Notes: generated from the sequence alone by a model not told the origin. A DNA stretch of 9,030 nucleotides from an uncultured Rivibacter sp. (GCA_946481025.1 CAMLNA010000159.1:1-9030), one strand, 5' to 3'. Shown: positions 1 through 8,446, counted from the stretch's first letter. Made by a program: numbers and translations.

Positions 1-1
1 C

Positions 2-370
2 GCGGCCTATGGCGAACCGGCCCCGCGGCCCCGCACTTCCGCGCTGGCCCTGCCGGTGCAGTTCGCCTTCGACTCGGCCGACCTCCTCCCCTCGGCGCGG
101 CCGCAGCTCGACGCGCTGGCCGAAGGCATCCGCCTGCTGCCGGAGCTGCAGACGGTGGTCATCGAAGGCCACACCGACGCGCTGGGTTCGGACCACTACA
201 ACGACCAGCTCTCGCACCGCCGCGCCTATGCCGTGAAGCGCTACCTGGTAAGCCAGCACAACATCAACCCGGCCCGGCTGAAGGCCGTGGGCATGGGCGA
301 ATACGCCCTGCTGCCCGGGCGCGACCCCTACGGCTCCGACAACCGCCGCGTGCAGTTCCGCGGTGAGTGA
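2..370 (+). CDS. OmpA-family peptidoglycan-binding protein, C-terminal part (5' end outside window)
   Basis: The reading frame is open from the window edge and stops with TGA at 368-370, so only the last 122 residues are visible. They form an OmpA/MotB-type C-terminal domain: the opening strand VQFAFDSADL is followed by VVIEGHTDALGS, then the helix with LSHRRAYAVKRYL, the strand LKAVGMGEY and the closing GSDNRRVQF. In this family the Asp of the HTD motif and the Arg of the LSxRRA helix bind meso-diaminopimelate of peptidoglycan, which anchors an outer-membrane or periplasmic protein to the wall. What precedes the domain cannot be seen; the first visible residues (about 15) are Pro/Ala/Arg-rich and look like a linker. 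An in-frame GTG at 56 sits inside the domain and is unlikely to be the start. The sigma factor gene follows after 118 bases on the same strand, so the protein may belong to the same envelope-related locus. Family assignment is firm; the specific role is not known. Confidence 0.9.
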   Translation, partial: AAYGEPAPRPRTSALALPVQFAFDSADLLPSARPQLDALAEGIRLLPELQTVVIEGHTDALGSDHYNDQLSHRRAYAVKRYLVSQHNINPARLKAVGMGEYALLPGRDPYGSDNRRVQFRGE

Positions 371-419
371 CACCCTTGGCGGGACCGCGGCGATCGACCA
401 CCGAGATGGGTGTCGCCAA
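369..419. repeat. Pair of overlapping inverted repeats before the sigma gene
   Basis: GACACCC at 369-375 is repeated inverted as GGGTGTC at 408-414. The adjoining TTGGCG at 376-381 is repeated inverted as CGCCAA at 414-419. The two pairs cannot be nested in a single stem because their order is swapped, so they would give alternative structures with loops of more than 30 bases. No T-run follows, so this is not a standard terminator. It could be a weak dyad operator or chance in GC-rich DNA. Confidence 0.25.
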
Positions 420-488
420 AGCCTCGCGGATGACTACCATGTGTTCACGAACTTCTGCTGCGGCCTCCTTCGCCGAGGCCCGCCCATC

Positions 489-1091
489 ATGGAAAACCAC
501 GACGTGCTGCGCCTGCTCGGCCGCGTCGAGCAGGGTGACGAGGGGGCGTTCAAGGAGCTGTACCGCGCCTTCTCGCGCAAGCTCTACGCCTACGTGCTGA
601 GGCAACTCGGCGACCCAGCCCAGGCGGAGGAAATCGTGGCCGACACCCTGTACGAAGTGTGGCGCAAGCCCGCCGTGTTCCGCGGCGACTCGCAGTTCAG
701 CACCTGGCTCATCGGCATCGCGCGCAACAAGGTGCTGATGGCCTTTCGCTCGTCGCGCAGCCGCCCGGACTCCCAGCACGAAGACCTCGACGACATCGCC
801 GAAGTGCTGCCCTCGGACAGCGAGGGCGCCTTCGAGCTGCTGGCGCAGCAGCAGCGCCATGAAGGCGTTCGCACCTGCATGGACAAGCTCTCCGACGACC
901 ACCGCGAGTGCGTGCACCTGGTGTTCTACGAAGGCCTGTCGCTGGCCGAGGTGGCCGCCGTGCAGAGCTGCCCCGAAAACACCGTCAAGACCCGTCTGTT
1001 CCATGCACGGCAGAAGCTCAAGAACTGCCTGCGCCTGCTGATCGAACGTGAAGGCGGCACCGTGCCCAGGACCGTAGGAGCCGCATCATGA
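489..1091 (+). CDS. ECF-type RNA polymerase sigma factor
   Basis: This 200-residue protein is an extracytoplasmic-function sigma-70 factor, which directs RNA polymerase to a small set of promoters when released from its anti-sigma factor. Region 2 spans about residues 21-90 (AFKELYRAFSRKLYAYV, then AEEIVADTLYEVW and the FSTWLIGIARN promoter-melting segment). After an acidic linker (about 93-115), region 4 lies at about 125-182, with the helix-turn-helix LSLAEVAAV...CPENTVKTRLFHARQKL. Length is normal for the family. I chose the ATG at 489; the frame stays open back to a GTG at 363, but those 42 extra residues do not resemble region 2. No strong Shine-Dalgarno precedes the ATG. The stop codon TGA overlaps an ATG (ATGA at 1088-1091), and the anti-sigma gene follows, the usual ECF arrangement. 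The factor may autoregulate the unit. Family is certain; target promoters are unknown. Confidence 0.93.
   Translation: MENHDVLRLLGRVEQGDEGAFKELYRAFSRKLYAYVLRQLGDPAQAEEIVADTLYEVWRKPAVFRGDSQFSTWLIGIARNKVLMAFRSSRSRPDSQHEDLDDIAEVLPSDSEGAFELLAQQQRHEGVRTCMDKLSDDHRECVHLVFYEGLSLAEVAAVQSCPENTVKTRLFHARQKLKNCLRLLIEREGGTVPRTVGAAS
1076..1080 (+). promoter_or_regulatory. Shine-Dalgarno AGGAG inside the sigma gene end
   Basis: AGGAG lies eight bases before the ATG at 1088 that overlaps the sigma stop codon. It is the best ribosome binding site near this junction and points to translation starting at 1088 rather than only at the anti-sigma ATG at 1171. Confidence 0.55.
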
Positions 1092-1174
1092 GCCCGGCGC
1101 CGGGCCGCCCCAAGGCGGGCGACATCCCCTCGGGGGATCGGGCGGGGTACACCACGCACGAGGGGGCCGCATGA
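1088..1174 (+). CDS. Putative 28-residue coupling peptide between sigma and anti-sigma genes
   Basis: A short frame begins with the ATG at 1088, four bases overlapping the sigma stop (ATGA). It ends with a TGA at 1172-1174 that overlaps the anti-sigma ATG, again as ATGA. It is preceded by AGGAG at an 8-base spacing. The encoded peptide begins MSPAPGRPKAGDIPSG, is Pro/Gly/Arg-rich and ends THEGAA; it resembles no domain I know. The frame coincides with a hairpin-rich GC element (1092-1170), so the peptide is probably not functional as a protein. Its likely value is to pass ribosomes from the sigma gene to the anti-sigma gene. An alternative reading is that 1088 was once the anti-sigma start, and the element inserted behind it and supplied a new ATG at 1171. 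Existence as a translated frame is an inference. Confidence 0.4.
   Translation: MSPAPGRPKAGDIPSGDRAGYTTHEGAA
1092..1170. repeat. GC-rich hairpin element between sigma and anti-sigma genes
   Basis: The stretch contains three successive symmetric units: a perfect 14-base palindrome GCCCGGCGCCGGGC (1092-1105), CCGCC/GGCGG around a CCAA loop (1105-1118), and ATCCCC/GGGGAT around a TCG loop (1124-1138). It ends in GAGGGGGCCGC, directly against the anti-sigma ATG, and GAGGGGG can serve as its ribosome binding site. The layout recalls GC-rich interspersed intergenic repeats seen near gene starts in Comamonadaceae genomes. That likeness is from memory and no copy number could be checked. In the mRNA these hairpins would lie between two cotranscribed genes and could modulate their relative expression. 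Confidence 0.5.
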
Positions 1175-1833
1175 AAGCCAGATTCGACGAACTGCTGCCG
1201 TTCTATGTGAACGGCTCGCTCTCCGAAGCCGACCGCGGCTTCGTCGAGGACTATCTTCGCGAGCACCCGAAGGCCGCGGCCGAGCTGCACTGGTACCAGT
1301 CGCTGCAGAAGAAGCTGCATGACGACGCGCCGGCCGTCTCGAGCGAAGTGGGACTGGAGCGTGCGCTGCACCGCATCCGCACCGAAGGCCCGGTGCCGGC
1401 ACGCGCCCGCCAGGTGGCAGGCCCCGGCTGGAGCGACAGGCTGCGCGACTTCTTCGCCACGCTGCTGCCGCAGCCCATGCTGCGGCCGGCATTGGCCGGC
1501 GCGCTGGCGGTGGTGGCGCTGCAGGCCGCGGTGATCGGCGGGCTCATTTCCGAGGGCGACGACACGAGCGAACTGCGCGCGGTGCCGCCGGCCGGCATCA
1601 CCGAGCAGGGCCCCTACCTCAGGGTCAACTTCAAGCCCGATGCGCGCGAAGCCGACATCCGCATGCTGCTGGTCGAAGTGCATGGCGACCTCGCAGCCGG
1701 CCCCGGCCAGCTGGGCGACTACTACGTGCGCGTGGCCGATGCGCAGCAGGTCGCCGCCGTGAGCAGCAAGCTCTCGGCCAGCGGCATCGTCGACGCTGTG
1801 TCGGTGGTCGATGCGCTGCCGGCACGCAAGTGA
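1171..1833 (+). CDS. Membrane anti-sigma factor with propeptide-like periplasmic domain
   Basis: This 220-residue protein is the likely inhibitor of the ECF sigma factor encoded just upstream. Residues 1-50 (FDELLPFYVNGSLSEADRGF, then VEDYLREHPKAAAEL) follow the helical pattern of the anti-sigma domain. The HxxxCxxC zinc motif is absent, so this is a zinc-free variant. One membrane helix runs at about 105-126 (RPALAGALAVVALQAAVIGG), placing the N-terminus in the cytoplasm. Residues 148-213 outside the membrane show strand-helix-strand-strand-helix-strand spacing (YLRVNFKP, EADIRMLLVEV, GQLGDYYVRV, VAAVSSKL, VDAVSVV), suggestive of a ferredoxin-like fold similar to subtilisin propeptide (I9) domains; that is an inference from pattern. 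Start ATG 1171 has GAGGGGG close upstream. The next gene begins 17 bases after the stop, so the two are probably translated from one mRNA. Anti-sigma role is well supported by context; the signal it senses is unknown. Confidence 0.85.
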   Translation: MKARFDELLPFYVNGSLSEADRGFVEDYLREHPKAAAELHWYQSLQKKLHDDAPAVSSEVGLERALHRIRTEGPVPARARQVAGPGWSDRLRDFFATLLPQPMLRPALAGALAVVALQAAVIGGLISEGDDTSELRAVPPAGITEQGPYLRVNFKPDAREADIRMLLVEVHGDLAAGPGQLGDYYVRVADAQQVAAVSSKLSASGIVDAVSVVDALPARK

Positions 1834-1850
1834 ACGACAAGGGCCGCACG

Positions 1851-2678
1851 ATGGAAGCCGCCCGCCGCAAGCTGTGCCAGGCGCTGGCGATCGCGCCGCT
1901 GGGCGGCCTGCTGCCGCGGCTGGCAGCCGCTGGTGAAGAGCGCAAGGCCGCGCTCGTGATCGGCAACGCCGCCTACAAGGTCGGCTCGCTCAAGAACCCG
2001 GTCAACGACGCTCAGGCCGTGGCGGCCAGCCTGCGCGCCCTGGGCTTCGACGTGGTGCTGCGCGAGAACACCTCGCTGCGCGACATGATCGAGGCCTTCC
2101 GCCAGTTCTCGATGAACGCCAGGAACGCCGGCGTGCGCCTCGTCTACTACGCCGGCCACGGCGTGCAGGTGAAGGGCCGCAACTACCTGCTGCCGGTGGA
2201 CACCGAGATCCGCGCCGAAGACGAAGTACCCGCCAAGAGCGCCGACCTGAACGAGCTGCTCGACCGGCTGGGCGCCAACCGGCAGGGCATCAACATCGTG
2301 ATCCTCGATGCCTGCCGCAACAACCCCTTCTCCGGCACCGAAGTGCTGGGCCCCGACGGCCGGCGGCTCAAGTTCCGCGGTGCCACGCCGGCCGGCCTGG
2401 CGCGCGTGGAAGCGCCGCTGGGCTCGATGGTGGCGTTTTCCACTGCGCCCGGCGGCGTGGCGCTCGACAACCCGGGCGAGAAGAACAGCCTCTACACCAA
2501 GCACCTGCTGGCGGTGATGCGCCAGCCCGGCCTGCCGATCGAACTGGTGTTCAAGCAGGTGCGCCTGGGCGTGGCGCGCGACACCGGCCGCGTGCAGGTG
2601 CCCTGGGAAAGCTCCAGCCTCACCGGCGACTTCTGCTTCACCCCCGGGCCGGGCGGGGCGTGCACGACCGCCCGCTGA
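1851..2678 (+). CDS. Exported caspase-family (C14-like) cysteine protease
   Basis: This 275-residue protein is a prokaryotic caspase homologue. The p20-like domain begins at ERKAALVIGNAAY (about 30-42), followed by LKNPVNDAQAVAASLRALGF. It carries the catalytic His103 in VYYAGHGVQ and Cys155 in VILDACRNNPF, so both catalytic residues are present. The sequence then runs through FSTAPGGVALD and YTKHLL to the closing PWESSSLTGDF typical of this subgroup. The N-terminus has a twin arginine (ARRKLCQALA) followed by a moderately hydrophobic stretch ending LAAAG at about residue 28, consistent with Tat (or Sec) export to the periplasm. I chose ATG 1851, which has AAGGG at 1839-1843. A GTG at 1830 overlaps the anti-sigma stop but lacks a ribosome binding site and would bury the signal peptide. 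The gene sits directly behind sigma and anti-sigma genes, suggesting regulation by that pair. Substrate is unknown; members of this class usually cleave after basic residues. Confidence 0.9.
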   Translation: MEAARRKLCQALAIAPLGGLLPRLAAAGEERKAALVIGNAAYKVGSLKNPVNDAQAVAASLRALGFDVVLRENTSLRDMIEAFRQFSMNARNAGVRLVYYAGHGVQVKGRNYLLPVDTEIRAEDEVPAKSADLNELLDRLGANRQGINIVILDACRNNPFSGTEVLGPDGRRLKFRGATPAGLARVEAPLGSMVAFSTAPGGVALDNPGEKNSLYTKHLLAVMRQPGLPIELVFKQVRLGVARDTGRVQVPWESSSLTGDFCFTPGPGGACTTAR

Positions 2679-2760
2679 AAACGCCTTGAACCGGCCACGG
2701 CGGCCGTGCAACCCAGGACAAGAGGAACGCAAACGCGGACCTCCAGCCCAGGAGACGATC

Positions 2761-2970
2761 ATGTTGCACACCGCCGCTTCCACCCAAGCCGCCGCCTTCG
2801 AGATCCGCTCCCAGCCGCTGGAGGACCGCGGCGGCACCGTGCTCGCCGCCCTGCAATGGATGCTGGCCGCCGCCGCGATGGCCGAATGGGTGGTGCTGGC
2901 GCTGGCACTGGGCGCCGGGCTGCTGCTCGGCTGGCTGCTGACGCGCCGCCTCGAACAACCGTCCGCTTGA
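2761..2970 (+). CDS. Small single-pass membrane protein, unknown function
   Basis: The 69-residue product starts at ATG 2761 behind an excellent ribosome binding site (AGGAG at 2750-2754, six bases away). Residues 1-25 are polar. From about 26 to 62 the sequence is almost entirely hydrophobic (VLAALQWMLAAAAMAEW, then VVLALALGAGLLLGWLL), ending with the basic anchor TRR. This is either one long helix at about 40-62 or a short two-helix hairpin broken around the MAEW segment. Positively charged residues after the helix favour a cytoplasmic C-terminus. It lies 82 bases downstream of the caspase-family gene on the same strand and could be the last gene of the sigma unit, though its strong own initiation site would allow independent control. 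I do not recognise the family. The upstream frame is open but the good ribosome binding site fixes the start. Confidence 0.65.
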   Translation: MLHTAASTQAAAFEIRSQPLEDRGGTVLAALQWMLAAAAMAEWVVLALALGAGLLLGWLLTRRLEQPSA

Positions 2971-2995
2971 CACCTCAACCATCCCAGCAGACGCC

Positions 2996-3057
2996 GCGGA
3001 TCCGGCTTTGCCGGTCCGCTGGGGTCGCCCCCTGGAGGGGGAGCGCGAGAGCGCTCC
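2996..3057. repeat. Triple-hairpin intergenic element between convergent genes
   Basis: Three stem-loops follow one another. The first (2996-3019) pairs GCGGA/TCCGC and CCGGC/GCCGG around a TTT loop with one bulged T. The second (3028-3041) is CCCCCT GG AGGGGG. The third (3040-3057) is GGAGCGC GAGA GCGCTCC, a perfect 7-bp stem capped by a GNRA-type tetraloop; it shares two bases with the second. The element fills most of the gap between the converging small membrane gene and the M16 protease gene. It may act as a bidirectional transcription end or mRNA-protecting structure, although no T-run marks a classical terminator. The makeup resembles interspersed GC-rich repeats of Comamonadaceae; this is from memory. 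Confidence 0.6.
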
Positions 3058-3069
3058 GGGGGTGGGCGG

Positions 3070-5799
<2,730 letters not shown>

Positions 5800-5828
5800 C
5801 GAGATGCTCCCATGCGTATGACCGGCGC

Positions 5829-5834
5829 AGTTTA
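5829..5834 (-). promoter_or_regulatory. Possible -10 element for the M16 gene
   Basis: Read on the minus strand this is TAAACT, 29 bases before the M16 start codon. A TTGCGG at 5850-5855 would be its -35 box, but the 15-base spacing is short. Weak evidence. Confidence 0.25.
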
Positions 5835-5863
5835 GCCATGCGGGCTCGTCCGCAACGTTGGGG

Positions 5864-5892
5864 TTGGCGCGCCGTGCTTTGCTGAACACAAT
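5864..5892 (+). promoter_or_regulatory. Candidate sigma-70 promoter of the C25-like gene
   Basis: TTGGCG (5864-5869) and CACAAT (5887-5892) stand 17 bases apart, each matching four of six consensus positions. Transcription would begin near 5899, leaving a leader of about 27 bases that contains the GGAGG ribosome binding site. Prediction by eye only. Confidence 0.4.
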
Positions 5893-5925
5893 GCGCTGCA
5901 CTACAAGCAACACAGCGGAGGCACC

Positions 5926-7590
5926 ATGCCCAGCAGCATCAAGCTCTGCATCACCGTGCAGGCCAACCTCGCGGCCAGGTATTCGGCCTCGGCGCTGGCC
6001 CGCATCGACAAGGCGCTCCAGGCATGGATCAAGGCCGATGCCGCGCGCGGCATCACCACCTTGCACCTGCCGCTCGACGATGCCGCGGCCATGAAGGCGC
6101 ACGACGTGGCCGCCATCACCGGCCGGGCCACGCCGGTGAAGGTGAAGCGCGCGCTCGACGCCCTGTGCAGGAAGCTGCAGCCCGAGTACGTGGTGATCCT
6201 GGGCGGCGACGAGGTGGTGCCGATGTTCCGGGTGCCCAACCCGAGCCATGACCCCAACGGCGACACCGACCGCGACGTTCCCACCGACAACCCCTACGCC
6301 TGCAGCACGGCCTACTCGGCCAAGAACCGCAAGAGCTACCTGGTGCCCGACCGCGTGCTCGGCCGCATCAACGACCTGCCGGGCAGTGGCGACGCCAACT
6401 GGCTGGTGGGCTACCTCAAGCGCGCCGCCGCATGGAAGCCGCGTGCGCGCAGCCACTACGACGCGGCCTATGCCGTGTGCTGCGACGAATGGCAGGGCGC
6501 CGGCGAGGCCTGCATGCAGTACCTCGGCCTGCCCGCCGGCGACCTGATGATCTCGCCGCCCACGGTGGACGCCACCGCGCCGGCACGCAATCGCCTGGCC
6601 CGTGAGCTGCACATGATCAAGTGCCACGGCGCCGAGCTCGATGCCCGCTTCTACGGCCAGAAGGGCAACGACTTCCCCGCGGTGCTGGACTCGGCCACCC
6701 TGAAGCCGCGGCTGCGCCCGGGCACGCTGGCCGCAGCCATGTGCTGCTACGGCGCGCAGGTCTATGCCCCCGGCGACCCGGCGGCCCAGCCGGCCAACCA
6801 GTGGTCCATCGCCGCCACCTACCTGCGCCAGGGTGCGGTCGGCTTTGCCGGCGCCACCAAGATCGCCTGGGTGGGCGTGCAGCAGATGGCCTGTGCCGAC
6901 TGGATCGTCTGCTCGTATCTCAAGGGTGCGCTCAACGGGGCCTCGCTCGGCCGAGCGCTGCTGGAGGCCAAGCAGGACTACGTGAAATGGCTGGCGAGCC
7001 AGGGCTGGCCCACCGACCAGGCCGACGAAAAGACGCTGATCGAGTTCGTGCTGCTGGGCGACCCGTCGCTGCACCCGGTCATGGCGCCGGCCGTCCCGGC
7101 GATGAAGGCGGTGGCCGCGGCCGCCCGGCGTGTGGGCGCGCCGCCGGTGTCGCCGCTGCAGGTGCAGGAAAGAAGGCAGCGCCGCGAGCTGCGCATCGAG
7201 ATGGCTTCGCAGATCCGCCGGGCGCTGCCGGCCCGGCAGGAGGCCGCGGCCCCCAGGCCCGAGGAAGCGAAAGCGCTGTTCAGCGCGGTGCAGCCGCTGT
7301 TCGGCAAGGGCGCGCTGAACCTGCTCGACCCGGGCTACGTGCACGCGGAAAAGCTGGTGCGCCCGCCGCGCCCCGCCCCGGCCGCCGCGGCGGCCGCCAC
7401 CGCTGCAGCCGCCAGGCCGGCGGCCGCCCGCGCCGCGGCCGCCGCGGCCCCCACGGCGGCGGGCGAGTCCATCGAGTACTACTGGACCGGCCGCAAGGTG
7501 GTGAAGGGCCAGGCCCGCATCCAGCTGCTGAAGGTGGAAACCGACACGCAAGGCACCATCGTGCGCACGCGGCTGCTGCACAGTTCATGA
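5926..7590 (+). CDS. Gingipain-like (C25-type) caspase-fold cysteine protease homologue
   Basis: This 554-residue protein shows the order of motifs of Peptidase_C25: YVVILGGDEVVPM (88-100), TDNPYACS (120-127), VPDRVLGRINDLP (140-152), a His-Gly site KCHGAELDARFYG (His234), a Cys site LAAAMCCYGAQVY (Cys273 or Cys274), YLRQGAVGFAGAT (299-311) and the family signature FVLLGDPSLHP (374-384). Both members of the catalytic dyad are therefore present. Unlike secreted gingipains, it has no signal peptide or Ig-like domain, so it probably works in the cytoplasm, and it is unusually Cys-rich. After the core, a basic helical stretch (about 410-435) and an Ala/Pro/Arg-rich linker (about 482-513) lead to a compact tail from SIEYYWTGRKVV to the end, perhaps a docking module. 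Start ATG 5926 has GGAGG at 5917-5921. It is divergent from the M16 gene. Family call is from motifs; activity and substrate are unknown, and a non-proteolytic role is possible. Confidence 0.7.
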   Translation: MPSSIKLCITVQANLAARYSASALARIDKALQAWIKADAARGITTLHLPLDDAAAMKAHDVAAITGRATPVKVKRALDALCRKLQPEYVVILGGDEVVPMFRVPNPSHDPNGDTDRDVPTDNPYACSTAYSAKNRKSYLVPDRVLGRINDLPGSGDANWLVGYLKRAAAWKPRARSHYDAAYAVCCDEWQGAGEACMQYLGLPAGDLMISPPTVDATAPARNRLARELHMIKCHGAELDARFYGQKGNDFPAVLDSATLKPRLRPGTLAAAMCCYGAQVYAPGDPAAQPANQWSIAATYLRQGAVGFAGATKIAWVGVQQMACADWIVCSYLKGALNGASLGRALLEAKQDYVKWLASQGWPTDQADEKTLIEFVLLGDPSLHPVMAPAVPAMKAVAAAARRVGAPPVSPLQVQERRQRRELRIEMASQIRRALPARQEAAAPRPEEAKALFSAVQPLFGKGALNLLDPGYVHAEKLVRPPRPAPAAAAAATAAAARPAAARAAAAAAPTAAGESIEYYWTGRKVVKGQARIQLLKVETDTQGTIVRTRLLHSS

Positions 7591-7610
7591 GAACGCGGGG
7601 CACGGCGGCC

Positions 7611-7616
7611 AATAAT
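7611..7616 (+). promoter_or_regulatory. -10 element AATAAT positioned for a leaderless transcript
   Basis: AATAAT matches five of six bases of the -10 consensus and ends only five bases before the ATG at 7622. Transcription would begin at or next to the start codon. No good -35 box lies at the expected distance. Confidence 0.4.
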
Positions 7617-7621
7617 CGCGC

Positions 7622-7897
7622 ATGGCCACCACGACCCGTTCGAAGCACAAGCGCCCCGTTGTGAAGAAACAGGGGACGCTGCTGTGTGAAGTGGTGCGCC
7701 GCGGCACCGGCAGCGAGCATGAGGCGCTGGTACTCGATTGCGGCAGCAAGGGCCGGCTCGTGCTGAGCCAGCTGGGCGGCAACCCGTTCGAGGTGCCGCC
7801 CGATGCGGCCCAATGGCTGGGCCGCATGGTGATGGTGCAGGGCTACCTGCTCGACAGCGAACTGCGCTACATCAAGCTGCAGCCGCTGGCGAAGTGA
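7622..7897 (+). CDS. Hypothetical 91-residue protein
   Basis: The product starts with a basic tail (MATTTRSKHKRPVVKKQG). A compact region rich in predicted strands follows: TLLCEVVRRG, EALVLDCGSKGRLVLSQLG, NPFEVPPDAAQWLG, and RMVMVQGYLLDSELRYIKLQPL. The pattern of short strands with a basic N-terminus might suit a small beta-barrel that binds nucleic acid, but I do not recognise a family and this is a guess. It begins 31 bases after the C25-like gene on the same strand. No Shine-Dalgarno precedes ATG 7622, and a -10-like AATAAT sits just upstream, suggesting leaderless expression from its own promoter. Codon use matches the neighbours, with strong G/C third positions. The stop is nine bases from the converging ppa stop, leaving no space for a terminator hairpin between them. 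Confidence 0.7.
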   Translation: MATTTRSKHKRPVVKKQGTLLCEVVRRGTGSEHEALVLDCGSKGRLVLSQLGGNPFEVPPDAAQWLGRMVMVQGYLLDSELRYIKLQPLAK

Positions 7898-7906
7898 CCC
7901 TGCGGC

Positions 7907-8446
7907 CTATTGCTGCTGCGACTTCGCGTAGTTGGCGATGCCGTCCGAAATTTCCTTCTTGGCGGCTTCGGGGCCTTCCCAGCCCTGCACCTTGACCCAC
8001 TTGCCCGCTTCGAGGTCCTTGTAGTGCTCGAAGAAGTGCTGGATCGCCTTCAGGCGCATCGGGTTGATGTCCTCGGGCTTCTTCCAGTGGTCGTAGATCG
8101 GCAGGATCTTGGTGGTGGGCACGGCGAGCAGCTTGGCATCGCCGCCGGCTTCGTCTTCCATCTTCAGCACGCCGATGGGGCGGCAGGTCACCACCACGCC
8201 CGGGGTCAGCGCGAAGGGCGTGATCACCAGCACGTCCACCGGGTCGCCGTCGTCCGACAGGGTCTGCGGCACATAGCCGTAGTTGCACGGGTAGTGCATC
8301 GCGGTCGTCATGAAGCGGTCCACGAAGATGGCACCGGTTTCCTTGTCGACCTCGTACTTGATCGGGTCGGCATTCATCGGGATCTCGATGATGACGTTGA
8401 ACTCTTCGGGCGCCTTCGCCCCGGGGGTCACGTTGTGCAGGCTCAT
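7907..8446 (-). CDS. ppa: Soluble inorganic pyrophosphatase (family I)
   Basis: The 179-residue enzyme hydrolyses pyrophosphate to two phosphates in the cytoplasm, pulling forward nucleic acid, protein and lipid synthesis. It is collinear with the E. coli enzyme, offset by one residue. The signature D66-G-D68-P-V-D71 ([11 protein letters not shown]) and Asp103 ([10 protein letters not shown]) are the metal ligands. Glu21, Lys30, Arg44, Tyr56, Lys105, Tyr142 and Lys143 of the active site are all present. Length is typical of bacterial family I enzymes, and nothing is missing. The start ATG at 8446 opens MSLHNVTPG, which matches the expected N-terminus; a frame extension of 35 codons upstream has no family likeness. 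The ribosome binding site is weak. It is transcribed away from hppA, so soluble and membrane pyrophosphatases share an intergenic control region. The stop is TAG. Confidence 0.97.
   Translation of the reverse strand: MSLHNVTPGAKAPEEFNVIIEIPMNADPIKYEVDKETGAIFVDRFMTTAMHYPCNYGYVPQTLSDDGDPVDVLVITPFALTPGVVVTCRPIGVLKMEDEAGGDAKLLAVPTTKILPIYDHWKKPEDINPMRLKAIQHFFEHYKDLEAGKWVKVQGWEGPEAAKKEISDGIANYAKSQQQ

Noticed and set aside
363..488. N-terminal extension of the sigma factor from the GTG at 363.
   Set aside because: The extra 42 residues overlap the end of the OmpA-family gene, have no ribosome binding site and do not match the sigma family.
2696..2708. CACGGC-G-GCCGTG dyad after the caspase-family gene as a terminator.
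   Set aside because: The loop would be one base and there is no T-run, so it cannot form a normal intrinsic terminator.
1722..2978. A 418-codon minus-strand frame opposite the anti-sigma and caspase genes.
   Set aside because: Its translation is compositional and shows no family features, while the plus-strand proteins carry recognisable motifs.
7280..7470. GC-repetitive stretch in the C25-like gene as a repeat array.
   Set aside because: It is irregular Ala/Pro/Arg codon repetition encoding a linker, with no fixed unit or spacer.
5800..7581. The minus-strand frame of the M16 gene stays open upstream for nearly 600 more codons, antisense to the C25-like gene.
   Set aside because: The M16 protein has a clear signal peptide and ribosome binding site at 5799. 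The extension is low-complexity His/Gly/Arg/Val-rich sequence typical of the antisense of GC-rich genes.
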